NCBI RefSeq assembly: GCF_943734655.1
Contig: NC_071354.1
Coordinates: forward strand, 42,943,744 to 43,007,743
Direction of reading: 5' to 3'
Origin: Sabethes cyaneus
Lineage: Eukaryota; Arthropoda; Insecta; Diptera; Culicidae
DNA: 64,000 nucleotides
Shown: positions 23,195 through 33,879 of the stretch, in pieces
How the letters are laid out: each line of letters opens with the position of its first letter
Numbering within the stretch: the stretch's first letter is position 1
Made by a program: the position numbers and the translations under genes
Notes under the pieces: generated by a model
Told to the model about the DNA's origin: nothing
The model's input: only the letters and a program-made list of their open reading frames with translations
The model's database searches: none

Positions 23195-24270
23195 CAAATT
23201 GGGATGGATATAAAAATTTAGGAACCCGGCACTGAATACAGGAACCTGGCTATAAGGTCTTCTCTTTAGAGAGTTTGAGGATGTTGTCTCAAAAAACTAT
23301 TGGGCACCAACAAACTCTCCCTCTCATCGTCTGTCTATCCACGGTATAACTTCTGCGATGACTTCGGATCGTGTTGTAGCTCCTGGATCTTCGGGAAAGT
23401 AGTTGTTTCTGACACTACGAACACAACCGCCACTCCACTGTCGGCTGATCGCTTGCTGGGACACTCTTCCTGTCAGCGCACATCAGTCATCCTACTTCCA
23501 AAATTCTTAACCAGGCAAGTGCAACAACTCCTGTAACAATCTTTCGATGCGGTGATGGTAAAAACTCAAAATCTCAAAACTCATCAAAAATCAAAATCAA
23601 CTGTGAATCATGTCAGCTTGGTCCTATGTAGAAAACAAATCACGCGTGAGTTTTTCTGTTTTCATAGCAAGAAGCACAAAACTCACACATATTTCTTCCC
23701 GCTTGATCACATTCTGCTTTGCTTCAACTACTACCCGGAGCTATGCACATATGCATACAAATTCCTTATTGAACAGCATAGGCATTCTCTCGTGTGATAC
23801 GTAGCTGTGAGAGAGCGTGAGGGACTGATTCTCTAAATAAATCGCAAAGTTAAGCTAAAACGCAAATTTAAATTACATGTTTATCTAATTCCTATTAGGC
23901 TTATTACTTTCTAGTTAAGAAAATGTCGATTCCCGCGAAGGAAAAATGTAAATTTCGCCAATATGTTTGCCATTTTAATTCATGAATTCATGCTGATGTT
24001 TTCTCTGACGGTAGATTCTCTTTTGCTCTCTGGTTCGTTGTATGAAATGTTAGCTGTGGAAGCATTAAGCAAAATGCTCATAGCTGAATTTGGTTCGCAT
24101 CGCACAGTAACTGAGACATCGCGTATAATAGCGAGAGAAATTCATATGTGAGTTTCGCGCTTGTGATCAAGGTTGAAATTTCATGTGATTGAAATCTCAT
24201 TGAGTTTTTTGCTGCTATGAATTTTTCAACACTGTTTCGATGTCGCAGTTCCCGTTTCCAGCTCTCTGCT
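23195..24270. other. unassigned DNA
   Basis: Overlapping frames at 23300-23536, 23552-23797 and 23610-23804 (+) show no domain. No repeat or RNA is recognised. Confidence 0.4.
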
Positions 24271-24274
24271 AGAC

Positions 24275-24485
24275 TCGCAGCAAAACTTCTCTAATCCGCT
24301 TCAGATTTACTACCAGAACGTGCGCGGAACCAAATTCGCTGAACTTTTTAATGTTATAATAGAGTCCAAGTTCGATATAATCGTGTCAAAGGAAATCTGC
24401 CTTCACAAGAAGATTCAACCCCAACAGCTATTCGGAAGCGCATTTTCTGTCTTTAGAAGTATTCGTACCCAAGCAGAACAGTGCA
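24275..24485 (+). pseudogene. LINE endonuclease N-terminus fragment
   Basis: One frame reads LDSQQNFSNPLQIYYQNVRG, then FDIIVSKEICL and QQLFGSAFSVFRSIRTQAE. These are the opening motifs of the apurinic/apyrimidinic-type endonuclease of a jockey/CR1-type LINE: the metal-site Asn in YYQNVRG and the catalytic Glu expected in the ETWL-like position (here SKEICL). Everything downstream is absent. A 5' fragment alone is unusual, because LINE copies are normally 5'-truncated. Confidence 0.7.
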
Positions 24486-24571
24486 CAGTGGTCCGGAGTC
24501 GTAAAAAGCGAACATTAGCAATTGGGTAAAATACGCCTAAATTTTCAAGGGTGGTGTCTTTAACCTTCCTA

Positions 24572-24773
24572 GTGCATTGGGGTCGTTTTCGACCCATCGG
24601 CATACTTGCAAAGCTTGATACTCAGTAAAGGAACGAGCTAGAGACTTGAAATTTTCTGACTTTTTCTAGCTTTGGAAAATTAGCATTGTGGGGGAGTTTC
24701 AGCTTTCAGCGACATCTAGAAGAGCCACAGCAATAAAAGTTACATATTATGCATTGGGGTCGAAAACGACCCA
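24572..24773. repeat. pair of GCATTGGGGTCG palindromic motifs
   Basis: GCATTGGGGTCGTTTTCGAC near 24574 and GCATTGGGGTCGAAAACGAC near 24751 differ only in the central TTTT/AAAA. Both contain the near-palindrome GGTCG-N4-CGACC. They lie about 177 bp apart, just before the 152-bp tandem array. The function is unknown. Confidence 0.6.
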
Positions 24774-24908
24774 AGTTTTGAAATTGCTCTCATTCATCCA
24801 TTTTCAATCCGAATTTCGTTTTCTTCACCTCGTTTGAAAGGTATGGCTAAACCCTGGCACCCAAGGTATATTAGGAAATATTTGTTGACTAATGGCCACT
24901 TTTGCGTT

Positions 24909-25364
24909 GGTTTCGGAACACCCACTACCAGGTCCCGGGGGACATCTTTATACTTTGAGGTAATTCATTTTGCGGCACATCAAATCACATTGGCTTGATA
25001 AAATAAGACTAGTGGAAGTACAATGAGGATATTTTGGACCCGAATGGCCATTTCACCATCGGTTCCGGAACATCCGGTACCCGGTTTTTGCGGACAATTT
25101 TGAATTTTGGGATGATTTATATTGCGACACGTCAAATTTCATCACATTGATAACATAAGATAATTGAAAGTATAATAAAGACATGTTGAAGGCACATGAC
25201 CACATCAGCATCGATTTTGGAACATCCAGTACCCGGTTTTTGGGGCCATTTTTGTATTTTAGCTTAACTCATAATGCGACATATCAAATCACATCGGCTT
25301 GATAAAACAAGGCTGATGGAAGTAAAACAGTGTCATTTAGAAGCCAAATGGCCACTTTGGCCTC
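24909..25364 (+). repeat. 152-bp tandem repeat, three monomers
   Basis: The motif GGTTCCGGAACATCCGGTAC (and variants) starts units at 24909, 25061 and 25213, exactly 152 bp apart. Each continues with a TTGCGACACATCAAAT-like segment, a GGCTTGATAAAA-like segment and AATGGCCACTT near its end. A degenerate fourth end (AATGGCCACTTTTGCG) precedes the first full unit. It looks like a short satellite array. Confidence 0.8.
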
Positions 25365-25766
25365 CCCGCCTCAACAGGTCGAAGATTCTATCCGACTATC
25401 TAAACCGATACTAGTTTGATATCTGTGCTTGGGAAGTAAACCAGAACAAATGAAAAAGTTTTCTCGTCTCAACAAATTTTCTTAACACCACGAATAAACC
25501 TAGATTATTTTGATGTCCTTGCTTGGAAAGTACGCCAGAAAGAGCGACAAAGCCCCCTCGTACCAACAAAAAAAACAGGAAGGTTGCATCAAAGACACTG
25601 CCGCCTATTGCCTATTAAATTTCTATCCGTGCAAATTAATCATTGGTTTTTTGAGCATCTTAGTAATATGTTTTCACCCTAGAAATACTCTACCAATCGA
25701 TCAAAAAATTGACTTTGCATAAACAAAATACAGAAAATAATAGATACTTTGGGTAAGGATTTCAGC
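25365..25766. other. unassigned DNA
   Basis: The frame 25510-25722 (+) has no domain. Nothing else is recognised. Confidence 0.4.
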
Positions 25767-25779
25767 ACCTTCAAAATTG

Positions 25780-26363
25780 CTAAAAAGCAAAGCAAAGCCT
25801 AGGTGCTACATTACGTCATCGAAACTTGACCTTATGTTTTTTATACGACAGACTTCGCAGCCAGCTGTTAGAGTGCAGGACAATTGCAGAGCCAGTTACT
25901 ACGACCCTATTGACTCTAACAGCCTCTCCCAGTCGGAATTCGAACATATGACTACTGGCTTCCCAGCTAGCACCAACTCGTATATCAATGTACGAAAACT
26001 ATCGTAAATATCTCCTAACAAATCGTAGCTAAAGCTGGATAAAGTGGGATCAAGTAGATTTTTTGTCGTATATAATGATAATGACTGACATACATACGAT
26101 TTTCAGCACAAAATCGTAGAGTAGTACGGAGCGATTCGCGCTTAATCGGATATTATCGTATATAAATACTTATATAGTCGTAACGTTCAAAATTATTCGT
26201 AATCACGTATAACGCCTCCAAAATAGTACGGATATGCCAATTTTGCGCATGAAATACGATTTATTTAGCATGTATATCTGTACGTAATGCTGATTTTTAC
26301 TTTTTTTTATACATATGAAAATGCTAGCTAGGAGGTCAGCATCATACCTCGAGACCAACTGGG
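25780..26363 (-). mobile_element. tRNA-derived SINE, copy 2, with target duplication and an insertion
   Basis: The body aligns with copy 1 (16824-17039). On the minus strand it has the GTTGGTCTCGAG box A region, then a foreign insert (25971-26325), then box B TTCGAATTCC and the tail GGCTTTGCTTTGC. The whole is flanked by the 13-bp direct repeat ACCTTCAAAATTG (25767-25779 and 26364-26376), which fixes the insertion limits and shows LINE-type target-primed integration. Without the insert the SINE is about 220 bp. Confidence 0.88.
25971..26325. mobile_element. unclassified insertion inside SINE copy 2
   Basis: About 355 bp split the SINE between its anticodon-like arm and box B. AGCTAG flanks it (25965-25970 and 26326-26331) and may be a 6-bp duplication, though CTAGCA/TGCTAG symmetry leaves the exact edges open. 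The interior is rich in CGTA and TCGTA motifs and has no coding frame. It is probably a MITE. Confidence 0.6.
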
Positions 26364-26614
26364 ACCTTCAAAATTGTTTTAGAATAAAACAGTCGATCTA
26401 ACTAATTCTCACTTGATGAGATATTTTTTTATAATAAAATGTTAGAGTGGATCTGCTTCAGGACTTTGTATATGTGCATTGCGTCTTCTTGCAGAGATAT
26501 TTCTAATCACCCTTGGTGATATTTCACAAGCCTTGTGAGACTTTCACCATTAATTTTCAGAGCTAACCGGCGAAATTCACGTGCTATACGTGTGAACGTT
26601 TCATAGAAACTAAT

Positions 26615-26836
26615 TAGGGTAGACGCACCATTAGTGGTGGTAGTACCAGTAGTGGTGAAAACTCGAATTATTCCATTATTTTTGCAGATTTTGGTACAAG
26701 TTGCATAAGTATCGAGCTACCAGTAACAGTATTATATGATAAGTATCAAACTTGTACCAAAATCTGCAACAATAATGGAATAATTCGAGTTTCCACCACT
26801 ACTGGTACTACCACCACTAATGGTGCGTCTACCCTA
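26615..26836. mobile_element. foldback MITE with TA target duplication
   Basis: Two 88-bp arms (26615-26702 and 26749-26836) are reverse complements with two mismatches, separated by 46 bp. Excluding TA at each end, the termini are GGGTAGACGCACCATTAG. A TA duplication with long TIRs suggests a Tc1/mariner-mobilised MITE. The near identity of the arms implies recent activity or gene conversion. A transcript would form a long double-stranded hairpin. Confidence 0.88.
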
Positions 26837-27250
26837 TGTGATTAAGTAGTCTCTGTTTCATTAGTTTTTTCAAATTCATCATCTACGTAACTAGAGGGCG
26901 TAGCGATTCACTACTAGCAAGTCACGAAACTGTTACTGTTTTACTGTGTTACGTAGCAACGAAAACTGATAGCGTTTTGTGTTACATTTCAGTGTGTCTC
27001 GAAGGACTCGGCATAAAAGTAAAAGTTGCCGAATTAAGAGCTAAAATATCCAATACCGTCAAACGGGGTAACTTGCAACAGTTATCAACTATGAGTGCAA
27101 GTGAAAACTTATCTGTAGTACATTTGAGGACATTTAATTAACACAAAGTTATTAGGTCTAGTATAGAACAATTTCACATATTGAGAAAAAATATGCTGTT
27201 ATAGAATTGGCTATTATAGAATTTTTCAACTAATTTGTTACTGGTAACCC

Positions 27251-27936
27251 CTTAAACGGGGTAACTTGCAACAAGCAATATTTTTTGGAAATTGAACGAA
27301 TTTAAAGATTTGTATGAAATTCTTTTGCTTGAATATGCAAATGATAACCCGACTTGCGATTTTTAATGCTTTTGCTATGAATATACGCATAAACGTCCTA
27401 AGCCACGTTGGTGAAAAAAATCATGAGCCCCATAACGGAAATTACAGAAATAACTTTTTATATTATTCATGCAGTTTATATTCCTTGTCTGGATTCTTTA
27501 GAGCTGCCTTCTTTAAGGACCATTCACATATTACGTAACGCACTTAGGGAAGCGGGAGTTGTGTAGTAACGCATTACACGTCGTATATCCACTATGCAAA
27601 ATCACGTCATGAAATGGAGCGGGAGAGTTAAAAATCATCGATATCTTGGTTACGTAATATATAAATGTTCATTACGTTACGAGTGATCGTAATTAGACAC
27701 AGTCATATTGCTGGTCGATTCACTCAGTGAGGTTATTTTCTTTTTGGCCTCTTCTATGGCCATTTTCAGTATTTCCAGAGAAAAACTGGCATATTTCCGA
27801 CTTACCGAAAGTATTTTACACTCTTCAGGTGTGCTTTAGTATTGTTTGATGCCAAATTAAATGATAACTTGCCTCTTGAAGCTAACGGAACACAGCTTTT
27901 TATATATACCAGCTGTTGCAAGTTACCCCGTTTAAG
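27251..27936. mobile_element. inner inverted-repeat unit within the TIR element
   Basis: CTTAAACGGGGTAACTTGC (continuing AACA; 27251-27273) and 27914-27936 form a perfect 23-bp inverted repeat nested in the outer element. It may be a related element inserted into the first, or a duplicated terminus. The frame 27314-27538 (+) has no domain. Confidence 0.6.
27517..27671. mobile_element. MITE with GGACCATTCACATATTACG termini
   Basis: The left end GGACCATTCACATATTACG and the right end CGTAATATATAAATGTTCA are imperfect inverted repeats about 155 bp apart. I recall GGACCATTCA...TTACGT-type termini as a common insect MITE, but this is memory only. Target bases are unclear. Confidence 0.5.
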
Positions 27937-28689
27937 TACTTGTTTTACAAATAATGTGGTAACAAGTAAGATAAACAAAACTAGTCATCATAAGTCGATT
28001 ATTTTGTTTCCTTATTGTTCATTTTGCTATAAAAAATGTATATTAGGCCTCTTTTATTTGAAGTGCCTGTGGGCGACACAAACGTTTTACTGACGAAAAA
28101 TTGACGATGAATTTGACACCATCTTGTGGATTTTTTTAAAAATCACCAAAACAGCAGAAAATCAACATAACAGTATCTATGGCTTCTTTGAACTGTTAAC
28201 AACAATATTCAGTGACTGATATAGATTAAACATTGAAGTAACAGATCAAAAAGTACAGTAAATTGGATCGATCTAGTGTTGTTGCATGTTACCCCGCTGT
28301 TGCAAGTTACCCCGTTTGACGGTATTCAATAAAATGCCAATAATTAGACTGAAAAGTTATGAGAGCGATGGATTTCACTCAATGCAATAGAAGTAACAAG
28401 TTCATACCCGAAAATGCTCAAACGTGATTGGCTGCGAGCTTATGTAAATTTATTACAATTGTTTGACTTTGTGTAAAAATTCCAGCAGTTTGCTGTAAAG
28501 ACCCATCTTTTTGTAAAAGCCACAGAAAAGGCACACGTTTTGTGAATCGGTTGGTAAGTTTTCGAGCAAAATTCGTTCAGAATTGACTGAGCTATTACCG
28601 TTTGAAATCTAGCAATTTTTCGTGTCACGATCATTTTTGTTCCTGCAGCATGCTACCCTATTAAAGTAAGAAGTAGTCCGTTGTGTCTT

Positions 28690-29035
28690 GTACACAGCCC
28701 CTCTGATATCCCTTTTCCCTTTCTTGGCTCGTTTTACCTCTTTTTCTCTCCCGTTTCCACACTTTTTCGAACACGTTTTTTTCTTTTTCTGTATCGTCTT
28801 CCTCTATTTGCATCGTTTTTCCTTTTCTCTGTCGACTGTTCCCTTTTTCTCTTCGTTTTTCCGGTTTTCCCCTCATTTTTTTTTCTTTTTATCTTCGTTT
28901 TTTTTTGTCGTTTTATTTCTCGTGCATTTTTCCATTTTCTCGGTAATTTGTCAATTTTCTTTATCGTTTTTCTCTCGTTTTTCTCCTTTTCTCTTTCCTT
29001 TTTTCGGTTCAATCTTCTCTTCCTCTTTTTTGGAG
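28690..29035 (+). repeat. polypyrimidine tract
   Basis: This is nearly pure C/T with scattered G in CG and GTTTTT contexts, of the form TTTTTCTCGTTTTTCT, with no fixed period. It generates the spurious Phe/Ser-rich frames 28681-29235 and 28688-29131 (+). Similar tracts lie at 37344-37910 (as purines), 59335-60180 and 62786-63062. Confidence 0.85.
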
Positions 29036-29225
29036 AACAGCAGCAGATTAACTGCCTCCAGGACCATCGGTTATTTATCTGTGGATATGCTAAGAAAATT
29101 TACTTACATTTTCATAAGACCCACAACGTAGTGGCATGGTTCAATTCATATAATTTTGAATTAGGAAAATTGGCAGGAAACCGGAATTTTTTGGTTTTTA
29201 CTCAGGAACAACCTCAAGTTTGCTT

Positions 29226-29928
29226 GTTAAGCTAAGTTTTATTACATTCCTCTAGTGGTTGTCATAACCAATCTAGTAAAACCGCTAATAAAATTATGAG
29301 CTCCACTAGAACTTTCTGATGACCGCTATAAAACTGCCTTCCTGCCAAGAGACCCAGTCTTCAGAAGGTTTTTATATCCTTTTGAAAAGACCGGTCATAA
29401 GTTTAAGTAGGTTTATTACGCTCTGCTACAAGCAGCAATAAAACAGATTATTCTTTCACTCCATAATTTAATGAAGCTTTTCGCTTTGTTCAACAAAGAT
29501 ATAAAGCAAGATATATAAGATATATAAGCATAAAACTTGCTGCGCCAAAAGTAAAATCACCCAGACAACTTCATTAACTTGAAAATATATACCGTAAGCA
29601 GAAAAGTTAGAGCTTTACTGTCAAAACATCCTGATTTGATTTATAGTGACCATAATAAAATATCCGAAAGAATAAATAATACATTCAGTAGTTTTCGTAG
29701 TTTTGCAGTATATGCGCATTAAATTTTATCGTGCATATTGGAATGGGGGTAAAACTCACGCGCTATCATAATTTTGCCTTTTTGAAAACAAGTTGTTTGA
29801 ACGAAATAATTTTATTCGATCAGTCAATCTTAGTTTCTAGCAAAATCATTCTAGTAACATTTTCACATGAAACCAGATAACTTACTGTCTGCAACTCACA
29901 GTTTGTTTTGATGAATTGTTGTTTGTCG
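29226..29928 (-). mobile_element. MITE copy 4, truncated and diverged
   Basis: This matches the left part of copy 1 from AGTTTTATTAC through CCGCTATAAAACTGCC and CTCTGCTA-AAGCAGCAATAAAAC to GAATTGTTGTTTGTC, the same point at which the second nested insertion begins in copy 1. The terminal bases are eroded (GTTAAGCTAAG for the canonical end), and the right third is missing. Confidence 0.75.
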
Positions 29929-29940
29929 ACCATCATTTAG

Positions 29941-30300
29941 CATAAAATTAGACTTAAAATTAAAAATGAATATAAATGGGTTTTAAACTGGACTTGAAAC
30001 GGGATTAGAACTCGGATTTGAAGTGGAGCTTGAAAAGATTTGAAATTGGTTGGATGGAATTTAAAATCAAGGTTGATAAAGAACTTGAAATTAGACTTGG
30101 AAATAGACTTGACATTGAAGAACTGAAACTGAATACAAATTACGCTTGAAATTGTATTTGGATTTGACAGAAATTACAAAAAGTTGAAACTAGGGCAACA
30201 ATTAAATTTAAATTCCGACTTTAAAATTGGCTTAAATTAGGTTTGAAACTAGACTGGAAATTTATTTTATAACTGGACTTGAATCAATGAAACAGTTAAC
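29941..30300 (+). repeat. degenerate GGACTTGAAATT-type repeat
   Basis: Variants of ACTTGAAATT and GACTTGAAA recur about every 12-18 bp across 350 bp. They are followed at 30301-30360 by a purine run (GGAAACGAGGAAAAACGG). The same pairing of this repeat with a purine/pyrimidine run is seen near 38 kb and 59 kb. Confidence 0.6.
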
Positions 30301-30360
30301 AGTAGGAAACGAGGAAAAACGGAAGGAAAAGGAAGAAAAGAGAGAGCAAAACACGAAAAC

Positions 30361-33350
30361 CGGAACTTTTTACTGATCACAAAAATAGTGGCAGATTAAC
30401 TTATAAACTGCGGACTTCTGAATCACAGAAATTATATTGTTTTATAATAAATTTAAAACTGAAGGTGGGGTACGTGCCCGCCGCAGCATGCGCCAGGTAG
30501 AGTTGAGACTAGTAACTAAAATGAGTGACTTTCTACCTGGCACTACATCATTATTGACATGTTTGTTATCTTAAATTTTAACAACATAATGGACGAGTAA
30601 ACTTTTTTTGTTTATTGTATCAAAAATCGGAGAATTACCCAAAATTGCAATCTCCAACAGCAAAAAGCATAACCATAAAATTGAAATATTGCCTTCAAGT
30701 TAGATGAGTCTACCGTTCCGTGCACCGCCGATTTGTATGCTCGCCATGTACGCACTTTTACTTTACTTTACGTGTCAGACGCACATAACGCCGCCGTCCG
30801 CAATGTGATATAATAATAGCTCACGTACCTGGAAAACCTTTCAACCGCGCCAAGAAGAATAGCAGCGCTTTTCCCATGAAAGTCATTCGGATATTTTAAT
30901 GACGAGCGGCCGCACCGCGTCGCCGAGCCTTCTCATTTGGGAAAATCGGATTTCACCGATACGAAACCGTTGATTGCCCATGCCCGGTAGTAGTGATTCT
31001 ATCGATGCCCGGCATACAGGTTGGAATACCAATTAGCGGTTTCCCTAAATTTAATCTGTCCATAACGAGAGCTGCGCGATGATGTTTCATTCATCTCGTT
31101 GCAATTATATTCGGTTGACATGACAACAATTCGGAGTGGCTGCATCGTGCACTGACGGACGAGGGCTGCCGTAGTATTATTACTGCCAACACCAGCTGAG
31201 CCCCAGTGGTTGGAAATTAATTTCGTGATTTGGGTTTTAAAGTTCGATGCGTGTATATTTCGTTCTCTCTCTTTCAGTAGGTACCTCCCTTTTTATTCAA
31301 GCAGTGTTTTTTATGGTCGACCGGCTTTACGTTTTATCGTGCAAATCCCGGCCGCGTTGGAAAATTACCGTTGTTGCCATTATCATATCTGTTATTGTGA
31401 GGAATAAAAAAGCGAAAGGTTTCGAAATTATTCGCGGAAGAATAGTCGTAAAACTGATCTCCTTCCCTCGGCCCGGGTACGGTTCTGCGTCCCGCTGTCA
31501 ATAAACGACAATCACTATCTCCGCGGCTGAAGTTTTCCTTTGTCACGATAGAACCCTTCGAAGCTGAACAAATCCCAATTCCAAACACGCCGAAATGAAA
31601 GCCATGCCTAAGGTGGGTCACCCGATTTCGAGTAAAAAGCGCGACTGAAAAACTGGTGAACAGTGGCGAATCCAACGTTGCTCACTGTCACCCTTAATAT
31701 GCGCGTTATTTTCACTCGAAATACCACTGCTCTGCGTGATGGGACCAGACACAGTACGGTGAGTTTGAATGAAAAGTAATATTATTAAATAAATATGTAT
31801 CATATGTCGAGCCGCTGCTGCTGCTGCTGCGCTGGCTGGATGGAACACACCATGTGGGACAGGACAGGACCGGAGTGCGTTGACAGTCCGTCCGTGTGAA
31901 GTTGTGCTTGGGGGACAAAGAAACTTTGTGAATTCATTTGCGGACTGTGGTTTCCACGATTCCATGATTTTCCACGATGATTTTAGTGTTAGGCTGTGGC
32001 GGAGATTATCCGTTCCTTTTTTTTATTGCGATGTTTTAGAGGATGAACAACATGAATGTCGACGCCTTTCATATCGAGCCTTAGGTACTGCCTTCAGTAG
32101 ATAACATGAAATCGGAATTGTTAGAATAAACGAAGTGCAGCAGAAAGGTACATTTTTATGTAAATCGATGTTGTTTACATATATCACATCAGTCAATTGT
32201 AATGGAAACTGTTATGAGATCACATTTAGAACATCCATAGTATTTCCTGTTTATACATATTTGATTTCGCCCAAGGTCTCAAGATTCGATACTCGTCTAA
32301 CAAACCAGTTGTCGTATGTTAAAACTTTCGATTGGAAGGGGCTGTAATAGTCAATAGGATTGTTGCTCCAGCCCGAAAGTTGTGCTGTAAAATACTGTTT
32401 AGAAAATAAAATCAGTAAGGATGTGCTTCAGAAACATCAAACAGCGTAACAGAAGAAAAAATAAATAACATGAAAATAGCAGGAGAATGTCGTCGTGGTT
32501 GGGCCACCTTTCAGCATCTGTCTATAACTTCCGTTTCCGGAATTTTGATAATTTAAATGCATCGTTCCGACGGTCTAAGATTGGGATTAGATTAGGGACT
32601 ACCAATTTTGAAACAGCAAACCAATTTTTGCTTCAATTGTTAATGCTTCAAACTGCAAATAGGAATTTATTATTGTTATTTATTTATTGCTGCCTAATAT
32701 GGAAGTTCAGTCATGATTTGACAGCAATTCATACTTCATGATTTCATGATTTTATTCATGGTAACGGAATCGGATTTCTTTCTGTGTACATCGTCGTAGT
32801 ACATTTAAGTATAAGAGCATAAAAGTAGTGTAACACAAACGAACCAACTTAGTTATCTGAACAAAGCTCAAGTTAATATCACAAAATGCCAATAATAACT
32901 ATTGCACTTACTGATTTCCTTAGCCAAACATTAGAGATGCTGTCGCAACAACAGATATACCTAATCAATTTAAGTGATTTTCAAGTATTTTCAAATAAAT
33001 TGAACAAATAACCTGCCCACAACTGCCAATGATGGCCAAACATTGCCCGCCAAATTTTCTAATAATTTTCGTTATCACGTTTGGAAATTGGTGATTGACT
33101 GGTGATAGGTAAGTCGGTACAAATGCGAGTCGTCGTGATAACCCCTTACCCATGAATCTTGGTTAAACATACCTATCCCAAGGTTAACCGCTTTCCGCGA
33201 CAGCTAAGACTGTGAACTCCACTGCTCTGCATTATACCGCTCTGCCAACTACCAACATCAAGTTACCAGTCTTTATGTTATGTCCTGTGGGTTTTCGAAC
33301 CATTTACTCCTCCTGGTAATGACTGGTAAATACTCTTTATATCCATCTTA
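30361..33350. other. intergenic or intronic DNA, no gene seen
   Basis: A 10-bp inverted repeat, GCCAGGTAGA/TCTACCTGGC, lies near 30490-30540. A (GCT)6 microsatellite lies at about 31814-31831 and produces poly-Ala or poly-Ser in the overlapping minus-strand frames 31618-31965 and 31712-31918. 30.8-32.0 kb is less AT-rich and looks unique. No coding domain is seen. Confidence 0.5.
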
Positions 33351-33584
33351 CAGAGTTATTAAACATTTTTAGTTTTCGGTTCTGTTTACCTTAAATTAGC
33401 TCTGGAATAAAAACTATGATAGCTAGCGCAATTCTGTAGCTTTCATTCGAAAGCTGAGAAAATTTTGTATTGAAAATTGGTCTTAAACTTCGTACTTCAT
33501 AAGATTTAGTAACCTTTTAGAAGCAAAAAGCTTTGAAATAAGAGTTTCTCAAGACACTTTGATCTAATTTCTCCTAAAAATGTG
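33351..33584 (+). repeat. Right terminal repeat of the Tc1-like element (now direct)
   Basis: This block begins CAGAGTTATTAAAC after TA (33349-33350) and matches 3179-3412 along its length, including CTTTGAAATAAG and GTTTCTCAAG. Adjacent at 33880-34136 is a piece of a Tc1-like transposase on the minus strand. The two repeats lie in direct orientation 30 kb apart, but would be inverted TIRs around that piece if 5579-34136 were reversed. Confidence 0.65.
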
Positions 33585-33879
33585 TGATAAAACTGATTGC
33601 TGTTATTCACCAATTTAAACCTCTAGTGACGTTCTACAATGCGCTCTTTGACGTAAAACGTCTATTTCCTTTAGTTTCGTTGCAATTTTATTTTAAACGT
33701 ATGGTTTTGGGTGCTGAATTAGTATCTAAAAACTGCAAGAATTCATACGCATAGTATACTAGATTACCGCGTGCGATGAACACATTCTGACACGTATGGA
33801 AAACAATAACAATGTTTTTCATAAATTGAGGGTTCGCTGCCACTTTTGCTTGCATAATCTTGCAAAACTTAAGCCGCTT
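33585..33879. other. presumed interior of the Tc1-like element
   Basis: AT-rich DNA lies between the terminal repeat and the transposase piece, with no frame of its own that I recognise. Confidence 0.35.

Larger units (their letters stand above)
27056..28322. mobile_element. TIR element, CCGTCAAACGGGGTAACTTG termini, TA flanks
   Basis: The left end CCGTCAAACGGGGTAACTTG (continuing CAACAG) and the right end 28297-28322 are perfect 26-bp inverted repeats with TA on both outer sides, as for Tc1/mariner-type MITEs. Five copies of the CGGGGTAACTTGCAAC motif occur in all: two at the left (27056 and 27251), one at 27914-27936, and two in tandem at the right end. No transposase frame is seen. Confidence 0.8.

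Noticed and set aside
28681..29235. 184-codon Phe/Ser-rich frame
   Set aside because: It is a by-product of the polypyrimidine tract: all three phases of the plus strand are open in this composition.
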